From assembly GCA_947488305.1 (NCBI GenBank), contig CANKZM010000003.1, forward strand, positions 248,001-312,000: a stretch of DNA of 64,000 bases, read 5' to 3'. Every line of letters begins with the position of its first letter. Within the stretch, counting starts at the first letter, position 1. Position numbers and translations under genes: made by a program. Of this stretch, positions 7,924 to 17,390 are shown piece by piece. The DNA comes from an uncultured Roseobacter sp. GTDB lineage: Bacteria > Pseudomonadota > Alphaproteobacteria > Rhodobacterales > Rhodobacteraceae. Under the pieces are notes generated by a model. That model ran no database searches and was not told the DNA's origin. It saw nothing but the letters and a program-made list of their open reading frames with translations.

Positions 7924-8991
7924 ATGTCTGAAATGGTGCCCATGGGGTCTTTTCCCGCGCTCTCCGACGGTAAGGTCGCTGAACCTGTAGCGTTAAGCCG
8001 TCGTGCAAAGGCAGCTATTGTTGTCCGTCTGCTGATCAATGAAGGCGCCGATATACCGTTAGAGGAATTGCCTGAGGAGTTGCAGGCAAAACTGACGAAG
8101 CAAATGGGCGCCATGCGTACAGTTGATCGCGCAACCCTCGCGACTGTCGTGGAAGAGTTCGCCCACGAGGTCGAGAGCATTGGCCTCTCGTTCAAAGGCG
8201 GTATCGCAGGTGCGTTGGACGCGTTAGATGGCAAAATCTCCAAGCACACGGCGGATCGTCTGCGCAAAGAAGCTGGAGTCCGAAAGTACGGAGACCCCTG
8301 GCAACGGCTGAGGGAGCTTGGCCCAGAGAAACTTCTGCCTGTGCTCGAAAACGAAAGCACCGAAGTGGCTGCTGTTCTGCTGTCAAAACTGGACGTGAAA
8401 CGGGCGGCGGCCCTGCTAGGGAAACTGCCCGGTCCAGAAGCCCGCAGAATTACCTATGCCGTATCTCAAACCAGTGCAGTGAGCCCTGACGCAGTAGATC
8501 GCATCGGTCTGTCATTGGCGTCGCAAATGGACTCAGAGCCCTTGCGTGCCTTTGATAACGGCCCGGTCGAGCGGGTTGGCGCGATCCTGAACTCCACCAC
8601 CTCCACCACGCGCGACGATGTGCTGGAAGGGTTGGATGAAACTGACGCTGGGTTTGCGGAATTGGTCCGCCGCGCCATCTTCACCTTTGCCAATATCCCG
8701 CAACGAATTGCTGCACGCGATATTCCTCGGGTCATTCGGGTCATTGAACAGGATGTACTGGTCACCGCATTGGCCGGCGCCGAAGCTGCGGGCATGCAAG
8801 AGTCAGCGGATTTCATTCTGGAAAACATGTCGGCTCGTATGGCCGATCAGCTCCGCGAGGAAGTGCAGGAACGCGATAAGGTCAAGCCATCCGATATGGA
8901 AGAAGCGACTGGGCAGATCGTTGAAGCGATACGCGACATGGAAGCCGCTGGTGATCTTTTGCTTATCGTCGAAGAAGGCGACGACGAATAG
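7924..8991 (+). CDS. fliG: Flagellar motor switch protein FliG
   Basis: 355 residues with the three FliG parts. N-terminal region ~24-110 (RRAKAAIVVRLLINEGADIPLE), middle region ~122-200 (WQRLRELGPEKLLPVLENEST..AAVLLSKL..AAALLGKLP), and C-terminal torque region ~235-345 (VRRAIFTFANIPQRIAARDIPRVIRVIEQ..ILENMSARMADQLREEV). FliG sits in the cytoplasmic C-ring, couples to MotA and sets rotation direction. The N-terminus carries ~20 extra residues before the FliG_N helix. No other flagellar gene is in the window, so it stands alone between a secreted TPR gene and an acyltransferase gene. Confidence 0.88.
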   Translation: MSEMVPMGSFPALSDGKVAEPVALSRRAKAAIVVRLLINEGADIPLEELPEELQAKLTKQMGAMRTVDRATLATVVEEFAHEVESIGLSFKGGIAGALDALDGKISKHTADRLRKEAGVRKYGDPWQRLRELGPEKLLPVLENESTEVAAVLLSKLDVKRAAALLGKLPGPEARRITYAVSQTSAVSPDAVDRIGLSLASQMDSEPLRAFDNGPVERVGAILNSTTSTTRDDVLEGLDETDAGFAELVRRAIFTFANIPQRIAARDIPRVIRVIEQDVLVTALAGAEAAGMQESADFILENMSARMADQLREEVQERDKVKPSDMEEATGQIVEAIRDMEAAGDLLLIVEEGDDE

Positions 8992-9167
8992 ATATCGCGC
9001 CGAGCACATCACCGCGCGCGCCTGAGAATCTCGCTGCGGTTAGTCGATGACCGGACCCGCTCTTTTCAAAAAGGACCGGGACACTTCAAAGACTTGAGGT
9101 TGTCGCTGCACGTCGCTATCTCTGTGCCGGAGCCTGACCACAGCGACCGGAGGGGGAGACAGCGATC

Positions 9168-10058
9168 ATGCCTAAAGCTCCGCCAAGCCGAGCGAAACGT
9201 GCCGGACAATACCTCAGCAATCTGGCAATCGTCAGCATCATCCAGATTGCACTCACCCTGCCCTACGCTCTGCGGGTTCGGCTCGTCGGGCGCATCATGC
9301 AACATGTTGTGGGACCCCTTGCCGGTTACAGAAAGCGCGCCAGAGAGAACCTCGCACTGGTGTGGCCGGAAATGTCTCCGGCGGAGCGTGACAGAATCGC
9401 CTCCAAGTGCCTCAATAACGTCGGGCGCACGCTGATTGAGAATTACTCCAACCGTGATTTCCCTAAGCGCCTTGCTCAAAACCCGCTGACCGGACCGGGC
9501 TTTAAAGCGCTGGAAGCCGCGGCAAAACGAAAACAGCCGGTCATTCTGGTTACGGGCCACTACGGAAACTACGAAGCGGTACGGGCAGCCCTAGCGGGTC
9601 GGGGGTATGCCGTCGGCGGCCTCTATCGCAACATGCGCAATCCCTACTTCAACGCGCATTACGTCCGCACGATGGAGGCTTTTGGTGGGCCTGTCTTTCC
9701 GCAAGGGCGCGCAGGTACCAAGGGTTTTGTCCGGCATTTGCGCGGTGGCGGTCAGCTGGTTTTGCTATTTGACCAGCACGTGCGGCGCGCGCCGGTGATG
9801 GATTTTCTCGGCTTGCCTGCCCGCACCGCCATATCAGCGGCAGAGTTAAGTTTGAAATACGATGCTCTGCTCATCCCGTTCTACGGCATTCGCAAGCCAG
9901 ACGGCCTAAGCTTTGAAACGCGGTTAGAAGCGCCAATCCCAAACTCATCCGCCGAAGAAATGACTCAAAAAGTGACGGACAGCCTGTCCCGCCAGGTTGA
10001 GGCAGACCCGAACCAATGGTTCTGGGTGCACCGCCGCTGGCGCGCGAGCAAAGTCTAG
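9168..10058 (+). CDS. LpxL/HtrB-type lysophospholipid (lipid A) acyltransferase
   Basis: 296 residues of the LABLAT acyltransferase family. A membrane-leaning N-terminal helix (~18-36) is followed by the catalytic HxxxxE motif in VTGHYGNYEAVRAAL (~125-139), then LYRNMRNPYFN and a late NQWFWVHRRWR block typical of LpxL/LpxM proteins. Such enzymes move an acyl chain from acyl-ACP to lipid A precursor at the inner membrane. GGAGGGGGAGA is upstream of the ATG. It converges with the DUF1223 gene and the two ends overlap by 4 nt. Confidence 0.88.
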   Translation: MPKAPPSRAKRAGQYLSNLAIVSIIQIALTLPYALRVRLVGRIMQHVVGPLAGYRKRARENLALVWPEMSPAERDRIASKCLNNVGRTLIENYSNRDFPKRLAQNPLTGPGFKALEAAAKRKQPVILVTGHYGNYEAVRAALAGRGYAVGGLYRNMRNPYFNAHYVRTMEAFGGPVFPQGRAGTKGFVRHLRGGGQLVLLFDQHVRRAPVMDFLGLPARTAISAAELSLKYDALLIPFYGIRKPDGLSFETRLEAPIPNSSAEEMTQKVTDSLSRQVEADPNQWFWVHRRWRASKV

Positions 10059-10762
10059 TCCGAGAGCACCAACCGCGCAGCACCCCTTATCGGCCCGTGA
10101 TTCTCGGCCTGGATGAGAACCACGACCGGATGATCACCGGGCGCAGGTGTTTCGATCGAGAGCCGGCTTTGTCCATTCCATCTTGAAACAACCTGCCAGT
10201 TCTCGGCCACATTCACATACTCGATTGTGCGGCCCGCGTTCTCTCCCCTTGTGATCCTCGCAACACGGGCTGGCTGATAGCGAAGCATCACGACATCCAT
10301 GGGACCCAGCCCGTCAACCATCGCTTCTGCCTCGATCAGAACCGCGTCGCTATTCCCGGGCGATAGCTGCAAGGATACCGCCTTGGGAGCTTCTTTGTGC
10401 TTTTCAATCGCCATTGCGAGATCCATTGGCTTTGCGCCGATGATGTCAGTGACCCCGTTCACAATCATTTCCGGTGTATAAATGGAACGCCGCCCTGCCA
10501 CAGTGGCATAAGAACGCTGGCGCTTTGCATGTCCGGGATCAGCAAATTCGTCTTTCCAGCCGATATAGTCCCAGTAATCCACATGAAGTGACAAGGCGAT
10601 GACATCGTCGCGTGCCGCAAGCGTTTCCATCATTTCATCAGCTGGAGGACAGGACGAACACCCTTGCGATGTGAACAATTCCACAACAACGGGCGTGTTG
10701 TCAGCCTGTACCGGTGCAGCCATCGCAGCACTCACGCCCAACGCAAGCAATAGTCGTTTCAT
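10055..10762 (-). CDS. DUF1223 periplasmic thioredoxin-fold protein
   Basis: 235 residues. Signal peptide MKRLLLALGVSAAMAAPVQA, then PVVVELFTSQGCSSCPPADEMM, the hallmark of DUF1223: a thioredoxin-like fold with a Cys-x-x-Cys pair in GCSSCPP. Later conserved parts HVDYWDYIGWKD and YTPEMIVNG also match. Probably a periplasmic redox protein of unknown partner. The start at 10762 is used because GGGGAA precedes it and the signal peptide begins there; the upstream 66 codons of the open frame look non-coding. Confidence 0.87.
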   Translation of the reverse strand: MKRLLLALGVSAAMAAPVQADNTPVVVELFTSQGCSSCPPADEMMETLAARDDVIALSLHVDYWDYIGWKDEFADPGHAKRQRSYATVAGRRSIYTPEMIVNGVTDIIGAKPMDLAMAIEKHKEAPKAVSLQLSPGNSDAVLIEAEAMVDGLGPMDVVMLRYQPARVARITRGENAGRTIEYVNVAENWQVVSRWNGQSRLSIETPAPGDHPVVVLIQAENHGPIRGAARLVLSD

Positions 10763-10836
10763 CTGATTCCCCGCGTGTGGTTCGTATTCAATGTTCTGCG
10801 ACACTAATGACCGGTGCTTGAAATGACCAATCAAGG

Positions 10837-10870
10837 TTTGTTGAAAAATTTGGGAGGACTTTGCAACAAA
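10837..10870. promoter_or_regulatory. Inverted repeat in the acnA/DUF1223 divergent region
   Basis: TTTGTTG and CAACAAA face each other across 20 bp in the 232-bp divergent region, ~125 bp before acnA. A TATACA hexamer at 10887-10892 could be a -10 box for acnA, but no good -35 is spaced correctly. Nothing else is recognisable in this stretch. Confidence 0.25.
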
Positions 10871-10994
10871 TTTCGGTACACAATGGTATACATTTTGACG
10901 CAGGCAGTTTAATGGGAGTTGAATCACCCGCCCCATTGCGGCATTGAACCACCAAGCCACTCAGGACCATTCTCTAGTTTAAGGGAGCTATCTC

Positions 10995-13682
10995 ATGCCC
11001 ATTACCGTTGGCCACGACACTTCGAATACCCGCAAGACTCTCACAGTTGGCACGCAGAGCGTCGACTACTATTCCATTCCAGCAGCCTCTGACGCGGGTT
11101 TAGGCGACTTTTCGAAACTTCCGGCAGCGCTGAAAGTTGTGCTGGAAAACATGTTGCGGTTCGAAGATGCCAAGACAGTCACCGTTGAAGATATCAAGGC
11201 CTTTGCGGAATGGGGCGCTCAGGGCGGCAAGAACCCACGCGAAATCGCCTACCGTCCGGCCCGTGTTCTCTTGCAGGATTTCACAGGTGTTCCCGCGGTT
11301 GTGGACCTTGCGGCAATGCGGGACGCAATCATCAGCCTTGGCGGCGATGCAGAAAAGATCAACCCGCTGAACCCGGTTGATCTCGTGATCGACCACTCGG
11401 TGATGATCGACGAGTTTGGCAACCCGCGCGCCTTCCAGATGAACGTGGACCGCGAATACGAGCGCAACATGGAACGTTACACCTTCCTCAAATGGGGTCA
11501 GAACGCCTTTAACAATTTCCGAGTAGTTCCCCCCGGCACCGGCATCTGCCACCAGGTGAATCTGGAGTATCTCTCCCAGACTGTCTGGACAGACACGGAT
11601 CAAAACGGCGCAGAAGTCGCCTACCCCGATACACTCGTTGGCACCGACAGCCATACCACCATGGTCAACGGCGCAGCCGTTCTGGGCTGGGGAGTCGGCG
11701 GGATTGAGGCTGAGGCCGCGATGCTGGGCCAGCCCATTTCGATGCTGATCCCTGAAGTGATCGGGTTTGAGCTGACCGGCACGATGATGGAAGGCACAAC
11801 CGGTACTGACCTGGTATTGAAAGTTGTCGAGATGCTGCGCGCCAAAGGTGTCGTTGGCAAATTCGTGGAATTCTACGGCGAAGGTTTGAACCGGTTGCCG
11901 CTGGCCGACCGCGCAACAATCGCCAACATGGCGCCGGAATACGGTGCAACATGCGGCTTCTTCCCGATCGACAACGAAACGCTGCGTTATCTGCGCAATA
12001 CAGGCCGCGATGAGGATCGGGTAGCGCTTGTGGAAGCCTATGCCAAGGAGAACGGTTTCTGGCGTGGCGACGATTATGCACCGATCTACACCGATACCCT
12101 GCACCTCGACATGGGCACGATCGTTCCGGCGATCTCTGGTCCCAAACGGCCGCAGGATTATGTGGCGCTGGATAATGCAAAAGCCGCCTTCACCAAAGAG
12201 ATGGCAGAGACTTTCAAACGTCCGATGGGCAAGGAAGTCGCTGTCGCAGGCGAAGACTACACGATGGAAAGCGGCAAAGTCGTGATTGCATCCATTACCT
12301 CCTGCACCAACACGTCAAACCCTTACGTTATGATTGGCGCCGGCCTTGTGGCGCGAAAAGCGCGCGCCTTGGGCCTGAACCGCAAACCGTGGGTCAAGAC
12401 TTCACTGGCACCAGGATCGCAGGTCGTTTCCGCCTATCTTGAAGCGGCAGAACTGCAAGAAGATCTCGACTCGATTGGTTTCAACCTTGTGGGCTACGGC
12501 TGTACGACCTGTATCGGGAACTCGGGTCCGATCCAGAAAGAACTGTCTGAGGCGATTGCAGAAGGCGATCTGGTTGCGACGTCGGTTCTGTCTGGCAACC
12601 GTAACTTTGAAGGGCGGATCAGCCCGGATGTACGCGCCAACTACCTCGCTTCACCCCCCTTGGTGGTGGCCTATGCGTTGGCAGGCACATTGGACATTGA
12701 CCTGACAACCGAACCCCTTGGTCAAGATCAGGACGGCAACGACGTTTTCCTGAAAGACATCTGGCCCACAAGCCAGGAAGTTGCCGAACTCGTAGAGCAG
12801 ACTGTGACCCGCGAGGCCTTCCTGACCAAATATGCCGACGTCTTCAAAGGTGACGACAAGTGGCAAGGCGTCAGCACAACCGACAGCAAGGTCTATGACT
12901 GGCCGGTATCGTCGACATACGTGCAGAACCCCCCCTACTTCCAGGGTATGGGTCAGGAGCCCGGCACCATCAGCAATATCGAAAATGCCAGCGTGTTGGC
13001 AATTCTTGGGGACATGATCACCACAGACCACATCTCCCCTGCTGGATCCTTCAAGGACACAACACCAGCCGGGCAGTATCTGATTGAACGTCAGGTCCCT
13101 GTGCGTGAGTTCAACTCCTATGGGTCGCGGCGCGGCAACCACGAAGTTATGATGCGCGGAACCTTTGCCAACATTCGCATCAAGAACGAAATGTTGGAGG
13201 GCGTCGAAGGCGGCTACACCAAGGGACCGGACGGAAATCAGACATCGATTTACGACGCGGCCATGGCCTATCAGGACGCCGGAACTCCGCTGGTCATCTT
13301 TGGTGGTGAGCAATATGGCGCAGGATCAAGCCGCGACTGGGCTGCAAAAGGCACCGCACTTTTGGGCGTGAAAGCTGTGATCGCTGAGAGTTTCGAACGC
13401 ATTCACCGCTCAAACCTGGTCGGCATGGGCGTCATTCCATTCGAATTCACCGGTGGCGACAGCCGCAAATCGCTGGGATTGACGGGCGACGAAACGGTCT
13501 CGATCTCCGGTCTGGATACGATCCAACCTTTGCAAGAAGTTCCGTGCACAATCACGATGGCCGATGGATCGACAAAATCCATCATGCTGAAATGCCGTAT
13601 CGATACCGCCATTGAGATTGAATACATCGAGCACGGTGGCGTTCTGCACTACGTGCTGCGCAATCTGGCGAGAGCTGCCTAA
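10995..13682 (+). CDS. acnA: Aconitate hydratase A
   Basis: 895 residues, full length for AcnA/IRP1-type aconitase. It interconverts citrate and isocitrate in the TCA cycle. The three [4Fe-4S] ligand Cys are visible: one in SITSCTNTSNP (~437) and two in GYGCTTCIGNSGP (~503-506). The swivel domain carries GAGSSRDWAAKGT (~775). Cytosolic monomer. GGGAGC lies before the ATG. It ends with a strong terminator. Confidence 0.98.
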   Translation: MPITVGHDTSNTRKTLTVGTQSVDYYSIPAASDAGLGDFSKLPAALKVVLENMLRFEDAKTVTVEDIKAFAEWGAQGGKNPREIAYRPARVLLQDFTGVPAVVDLAAMRDAIISLGGDAEKINPLNPVDLVIDHSVMIDEFGNPRAFQMNVDREYERNMERYTFLKWGQNAFNNFRVVPPGTGICHQVNLEYLSQTVWTDTDQNGAEVAYPDTLVGTDSHTTMVNGAAVLGWGVGGIEAEAAMLGQPISMLIPEVIGFELTGTMMEGTTGTDLVLKVVEMLRAKGVVGKFVEFYGEGLNRLPLADRATIANMAPEYGATCGFFPIDNETLRYLRNTGRDEDRVALVEAYAKENGFWRGDDYAPIYTDTLHLDMGTIVPAISGPKRPQDYVALDNAKAAFTKEMAETFKRPMGKEVAVAGEDYTMESGKVVIASITSCTNTSNPYVMIGAGLVARKARALGLNRKPWVKTSLAPGSQVVSAYLEAAELQEDLDSIGFNLVGYGCTTCIGNSGPIQKELSEAIAEGDLVATSVLSGNRNFEGRISPDVRANYLASPPLVVAYALAGTLDIDLTTEPLGQDQDGNDVFLKDIWPTSQEVAELVEQTVTREAFLTKYADVFKGDDKWQGVSTTDSKVYDWPVSSTYVQNPPYFQGMGQEPGTISNIENASVLAILGDMITTDHISPAGSFKDTTPAGQYLIERQVPVREFNSYGSRRGNHEVMMRGTFANIRIKNEMLEGVEGGYTKGPDGNQTSIYDAAMAYQDAGTPLVIFGGEQYGAGSSRDWAAKGTALLGVKAVIAESFERIHRSNLVGMGVIPFEFTGGDSRKSLGLTGDETVSISGLDTIQPLQEVPCTITMADGSTKSIMLKCRIDTAIEIEYIEHGGVLHYVLRNLARAA

Positions 13683-13756
13683 GCTGGCACCCAAAAGGTC
13701 GCCCGTGGATCACCTCTGGTAAGACACGCGCCGCTAGAACAGACTGTACAATAAAG

Positions 13757-13791
13757 GCCCGCCGTAAGCACTTACGGCGGGCTTTTTTTTT
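13757..13791 (+). terminator. Strong rho-independent terminator of acnA
   Basis: Perfect 12-bp stem GCCCGCCGTAAG/CTTACGGCGGGC followed by nine T. On the opposite strand the hairpin is followed only by TTT, so it mainly serves acnA. Confidence 0.95.
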
Positions 13792-13805
13792 GTACCGTTT
13801 TGAAA

Positions 13806-13991
13806 TCACATGAAGGTGTGAATGGCGTTCGAATCCATGGCACGAAGAACCGTCAGCGTTGCGACACAACTAAAAAGCACGATGACACCTGTCTTCAGAG
13901 CCGCCTGCATCAATCTCTGGCGGGCTCGGGTTTTATGGTTGGGGCGTATGAATTCAATGCGTTCGTCCAGCATCACATCGGGATCGTTCAT
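13806..13991 (-). CDS. Possible 61-residue membrane protein
   Basis: Open frame with start ATG 13991: an acidic/basic N-terminal part (NDPDVMLDERIEFIRPNHKT, then RARQR), one hydrophobic helix (TGVIVLFSCVATLTVL) and a short end. This charged-head, single-span pattern is what a real small inner-membrane protein would show, and the gene ends close to the acnA terminator as a convergent gene would. No good ribosome site is seen; TTG at 14006 and ATG at 13973 are other starts. No family recognised. Confidence 0.4.
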   Translation of the reverse strand: MNDPDVMLDERIEFIRPNHKTRARQRLMQAALKTGVIVLFSCVATLTVLRAMDSNAIHTFM

Positions 13992-14549
13992 CAAAAGGGT
14001 GACCAATTCAAAAAGATATATTCAACATGCAGAAAAGAGCGGCGCAGGCACTTGGACCGAAAATTGCGGCCAGTGCCTGCGCCTTGGTAACATACAGCCC
14101 CGAAGGGTTCGGCATGCTGGAAACAACCATTGTGCAAGGAGCACAGGTCCCCCGGTAATTGCTGTATTGGGAAATACGGCCAGGATGCGAAATCCCGGGA
14201 AAAATTCCCCCGGCGTGCTGGACGATGCCAACCTGCCGTGACCGATTTGTGGTGCGTACCATTAAAAAAAACCAACTCGTTACGCCACCACAGGCAAAGA
14301 TTTGCCATGAGGCGGAAAAACGCTCAATTAGTTAGAAATTTGATTTTGAAGGTATTCAATTCACCACCAACGGGGTGATTTATCATCCATTAGACGAGGC
14401 GCACTTTTTATATATTTTTATCAATACCTTGCAAGATACCGCGCCACTCGGAAACCCGGGAAAACTGATTTCGGTTGAGGTAAGGCGTTTGGAAACACTC
14501 TGTTGACAGCTGACGCGGGTATCAACCTACGTCAACACACGCTGGGCGA
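13992..14549. other. Long gap with one strong hairpin, no convincing gene
   Basis: About 560 bp between the possible small membrane gene and ccmG. Composition is more AT-rich toward the right (runs such as TTTTTATATATTTTTATC near 14405). Open frames here lack ribosome sites. The one clear structure is the inverted repeat at 14041-14083, listed separately. Confidence 0.6.
14041..14083. repeat. 12-bp perfect inverted repeat (hairpin)
   Basis: GGCGCAGGCACT (14041-14052) and AGTGCCTGCGCC (14072-14083) are exact inverse complements; with small bulges the pairing continues inward by GG/CC and CCG/CGG to a seven-base loop. There is no good T run on the plus strand; the minus strand has only GCTCTTTTC after it. 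It is thus a stable RNA or DNA structure of unknown role. Confidence 0.7.
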
Positions 14550-15095
14550 TCAACGTGTCGCAGCCTGCGCTTTTTCGAGTTCTGGCAAGAATCGCTGCTC
14601 GTAATCGCTCCCGATGAGCGGGCCCGCAAACCGATAGAGAATCGTGCCTTCGGCATCGAGGATGAAAGTTTCAGGCGGCGCGGTCACACCCCAGTCAATC
14701 GCGGTACGGCCTTGTGGGTCAAACGCAACTGCCTGAAACGGGTTGCCGTCATCTCTAAGGTACGCTCCTGCGGGACCTGCCTGATCCTTGAAATTCACGC
14801 CAATGATCGGCATTCCTTCGGCCGCCATTTCCAACAGCTTGGGATGTTCAGCGTGGCATGGAGGGCACCACGAGGCCCAGAAGTTCACCAATGTGACCTC
14901 TCCCCGGACCAGGGCTTCAGCGGTTACCGCATCAAACCCCTCCAAACCTTGCTCTGTGATTGCGGGTGCCTGCTGACCAATCAGGGCAGATCGCAATTCA
15001 TTTGGATTGCCGCGGAACATTCCAACCGCTGCAAGCGCCACAAACCCGGCAAAAATCAGCGGTGGCGCAATCATCAAGGGAGAGATTTTAGCCAT
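14550..15095 (-). CDS. ccmG: Thiol:disulfide interchange protein CcmG/DsbE
   Basis: 181 residues. One N-terminal membrane anchor (~8-27), then a periplasmic thioredoxin domain with active site FWASWCPPCHAEHP (~72-85) and the cis-Pro region APPETFILD (~138-146). In the Ccm system it keeps the haem-binding Cys pair of apocytochrome c reduced. It overlaps ccmD by 8 nt, at the end of the yajC-to-ccm gene line. No terminator was recognised downstream. Confidence 0.94.
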   Translation of the reverse strand: MAKISPLMIAPPLIFAGFVALAAVGMFRGNPNELRSALIGQQAPAITEQGLEGFDAVTAEALVRGEVTLVNFWASWCPPCHAEHPKLLEMAAEGMPIIGVNFKDQAGPAGAYLRDDGNPFQAVAFDPQGRTAIDWGVTAPPETFILDAEGTILYRFAGPLIGSDYEQRFLPELEKAQAATR

Positions 15096-15246
15096 CGCTC
15101 TTTTTCTTGCGTTCTATAGCTTCCAGGGCATGGCGCGCCTTTCGTCCCCGACGGATCGTCAAAAAGACCAGCATTGCCAGCAAAATGAATGAGGCTGCAT
15201 AGGAAGAAAGCACCGAATCAGCATATTTTCCGAGATCAGGAATCAT
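15088..15246 (-). CDS. ccmD: Haem exporter protein CcmD
   Basis: 52 residues: MIPDLGKYADSVLSSYAASF, one membrane helix (~15-31, ILLAMLVFLTI), then a basic tail RRGRKARHALEAIERKKK. Size, topology and position between ccmC and ccmG are those of CcmD, which helps release holo-CcmE from the CcmABC complex. ATG 15246 overlaps the ccmC stop (ATGA) and its own 3' end overlaps ccmG, so translation is probably coupled. Confidence 0.92.
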   Translation of the reverse strand: MIPDLGKYADSVLSSYAASFILLAMLVFLTIRRGRKARHALEAIERKKKSDG

Positions 15247-16010
15247 GTGCGCGCCTCCCGCGCCATCAATGCACGGGTCCGGCGCAGGCGTATTTCTGTT
15301 CCGGTCCGATAGAGCACGAGCACCAGAAACAACAACACAAAACCTGCAATCGCCACCAGCAGCGGGAAATAGAACACATCCGCCACGTTCTCTTCTTTGT
15401 CGAGGCTGAGCGACGCCCCTTGATGCAGGCCCTGGTTCCAGAAGTTCACCGCATATCGCGACAATACCGCAAAAACGGAGCCGACGAGGCACAGCACGGA
15501 GGTCAGGTCAGCGGCGGTGTCCGGGTCCTCAATTGCCTCCCAAAGTGCGATATAGCCCAGATAAAACAAGAACAGGATCAGAAAAGACGTCAGACGCGGG
15601 TCCCAGGCCCACCACGTCCCCCACATCGGCTGGCCCCAGATCGCCCCCGTGACGAGCGCGATAACCGTCATGACGACACCGACAGGGGCGGCGGCCTTGG
15701 CTGCAAGCGCACTGACGTGATGCCGGCGAATAATCCATATCAAAGACGCAACAAGCATCATGAACCACGCATTGATTGCCATCAAAGCCGACGGCACATG
15801 GAGATAAATGATCTTGACCGTCGACCCCTGACGGAAGTCATCAGGTGTGAAGAAAAAACCCCAGACCAGGCCGACCAGAAGGCAAATGCCGGCCAGCCAC
15901 CACAAAGCAGGCATCACCCTCTCACTGAAGGCGAGAAACTTTACCGGGTTGGCATAGCTCCAGAAACTGCTGGGCCGCTTGGGTATGGGTTTTTGATCTG
16001 TCACCGACAT
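15243..16010 (-). CDS. ccmC: Haem ABC transporter permease CcmC
   Basis: 255 residues with six membrane helices. The Trp-rich periplasmic motif reads WGQPMWGTWWAWDPRLTS (~125-142), the haem-handling WWD domain, with flanking His residues (LHVPSA near 83). CcmC delivers haem to CcmE in the periplasm. I take ATG 16010; a TTG two codons earlier is possible. It is separated from ccmB by 52 bp and overlaps ccmD. Confidence 0.96.
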   Translation of the reverse strand: MSVTDQKPIPKRPSSFWSYANPVKFLAFSERVMPALWWLAGICLLVGLVWGFFFTPDDFRQGSTVKIIYLHVPSALMAINAWFMMLVASLIWIIRRHHVSALAAKAAAPVGVVMTVIALVTGAIWGQPMWGTWWAWDPRLTSFLILFLFYLGYIALWEAIEDPDTAADLTSVLCLVGSVFAVLSRYAVNFWNQGLHQGASLSLDKEENVADVFYFPLLVAIAGFVLLFLVLVLYRTGTEIRLRRTRALMAREART

Positions 16011-16062
16011 GGCCAATATCTAGACACTCGCGACGGAGCGCTCAATGGACAAATCGACACGC

Positions 16063-16719
16063 TCACCGCAAGTTCACCCGCAACGCCGCAGCCGACGCAA
16101 AGGGCATCAACGCAATGACCCCCAGGGTGATCCCGGCCAGCATCAGAAGCGGCGTTTCTGTCGCCATGCCGGTCGCGCCGCGTCGCGCCACCTCCGCCCC
16201 GAAGATCAATGTCGGAACATAAAGCGGTAAGACAAGCAGCGACATCAGCAATCCACCGCGTTTCACGCCGACAGTGAGCGCGGCCCCAAAGGTACCTATA
16301 ACCGACAAGGCTGGTGTCCCAAGGGCGAGCGACACAACCAACCAAAGGTATCCGGAGGCTGGCAAGTTGAGCAGCACACCCAACAAAGGTGCTGCGAGTA
16401 CCAAGGGCAGGCCCGTCGTGATCCAATGTGCCAATGCCTTGACCAACAGCGCGGCTTCTAACGGCAAGGGTGACGTGGCCAAAAGGTCCAGCGTGCCATC
16501 CTCCCAATCCAACGCCAATAGCCGGTCCAGCGACAAAAGACAGGCCAGCAGTGCGCCAAGCCACAGGATGCCCGGCGCGATGCGCGACAGCAGTTCCGAC
16601 TGTGGTCCGACGCCAAACGGCACAAGAACCGTAACGATCAGGAAAAACGCAAGCCCAAGCCCGAACCCGCCGCCGGCACGGAGCGCCAGCGCCAAATCGC
16701 GGCGCAAAAGCGCCTTCAC
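16063..16719 (-). CDS. ccmB: Haem exporter permease CcmB
   Basis: 218 residues, six hydrophobic spans. Recognisable CcmB blocks: [13 protein letters not shown] at the start, [28 protein letters not shown] (~53-80) and [24 protein letters not shown] (~150-173). Forms the membrane part of the CcmAB ABC complex. Its ATG overlaps the ccmA stop (ATGA), so the two are coupled. Confidence 0.96.
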   Translation of the reverse strand: MKALLRRDLALALRAGGGFGLGLAFFLIVTVLVPFGVGPQSELLSRIAPGILWLGALLACLLSLDRLLALDWEDGTLDLLATSPLPLEAALLVKALAHWITTGLPLVLAAPLLGVLLNLPASGYLWLVVSLALGTPALSVIGTFGAALTVGVKRGGLLMSLLVLPLYVPTLIFGAEVARRGATGMATETPLLMLAGITLGVIALMPFASAAALRVNLR

Positions 16720-17336
16720 AGAAAAGCCTCATCGCTGGCACCCGCGAGCGCATCGGGCCCAGCACGATGAGTGGTTACGTCAAAGACCTGCGCTTCGGCC
16801 AAGCCCAGCTCGATATGGGTGGCAATCAGAGCCATCCCCCCTGCCGTCAAGTGATCGCGAACCGCCTGCGCGAACATCTCGACGGCTTTTGCGTCCAGCG
16901 ACACCGTGGGCTCGTCCAAAACCCAGATAGGGCGTCGGGTAACCAGCAAGCGCGCCAAACCCAGACGCCGTTTCTGGCCCGCGGACAACGTCCCCGCCAA
17001 TCGGTCACGCAGGTCGTGCAATTCAAAAGCTTCAACCGCAGCGCTGATGCCTGCCGCGCCAAAGACCTCGGCCCAGAACGTGAGGTTCTCCTCGACCGTC
17101 AGCATGGATTTCAACCCATCCGAATGGGCGGCATAGGCGATCTTGTCTTCTGCACCGTGAACTTCGCCGGAGAGCGGCAGTTGCAACCCAGCCAGGGTAC
17201 GCAGCATTGTGGTTTTGCCTGATCCGTTTGGCCCGCGCAGGATCATCGCCTGCCCGGCTCTCAGCTCGAAGCTGACCCCGATGAGGACGGGCACACCACC
17301 CCGCGCTACGCTTAGATCTTTCACCGACAAGGTCAT
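16716..17336 (-). CDS. ccmA: Haem ABC transporter ATP-binding protein CcmA
   Basis: 206 residues. Walker [10 protein letters not shown] (~35-43), ABC signature LSAGQKRR (~122), Walker B IWVLDEP (~138-144) and the switch His in [10 protein letters not shown] (~175). ATPase of CcmAB, needed to free haem-loaded CcmE from CcmCD. First of the five ccm genes here; ccmE, ccmF and ccmH are not in the window. Confidence 0.96.
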   Translation of the reverse strand: MTLSVKDLSVARGGVPVLIGVSFELRAGQAMILRGPNGSGKTTMLRTLAGLQLPLSGEVHGAEDKIAYAAHSDGLKSMLTVEENLTFWAEVFGAAGISAAVEAFELHDLRDRLAGTLSAGQKRRLGLARLLVTRRPIWVLDEPTVSLDAKAVEMFAQAVRDHLTAGGMALIATHIELGLAEAQVFDVTTHRAGPDALAGASDEAFL

Positions 17337-17390
17337 GGGACAATCGTTAACCCATTGCGTGGGCGGGCTAAAGGATGATCTGTGGCTTTG

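Noticed and set aside
11100-12104. 334-codon open frame antisense to acnA
   Set aside because: Shadow of acnA codons; no recognisable protein.
14008-14262. 84-codon minus-strand open frame in the acnA-ccmG gap
   Set aside because: No ribosome site at any start; much of its end is the hairpin at 14041-14083. Not excluded, but not supported.
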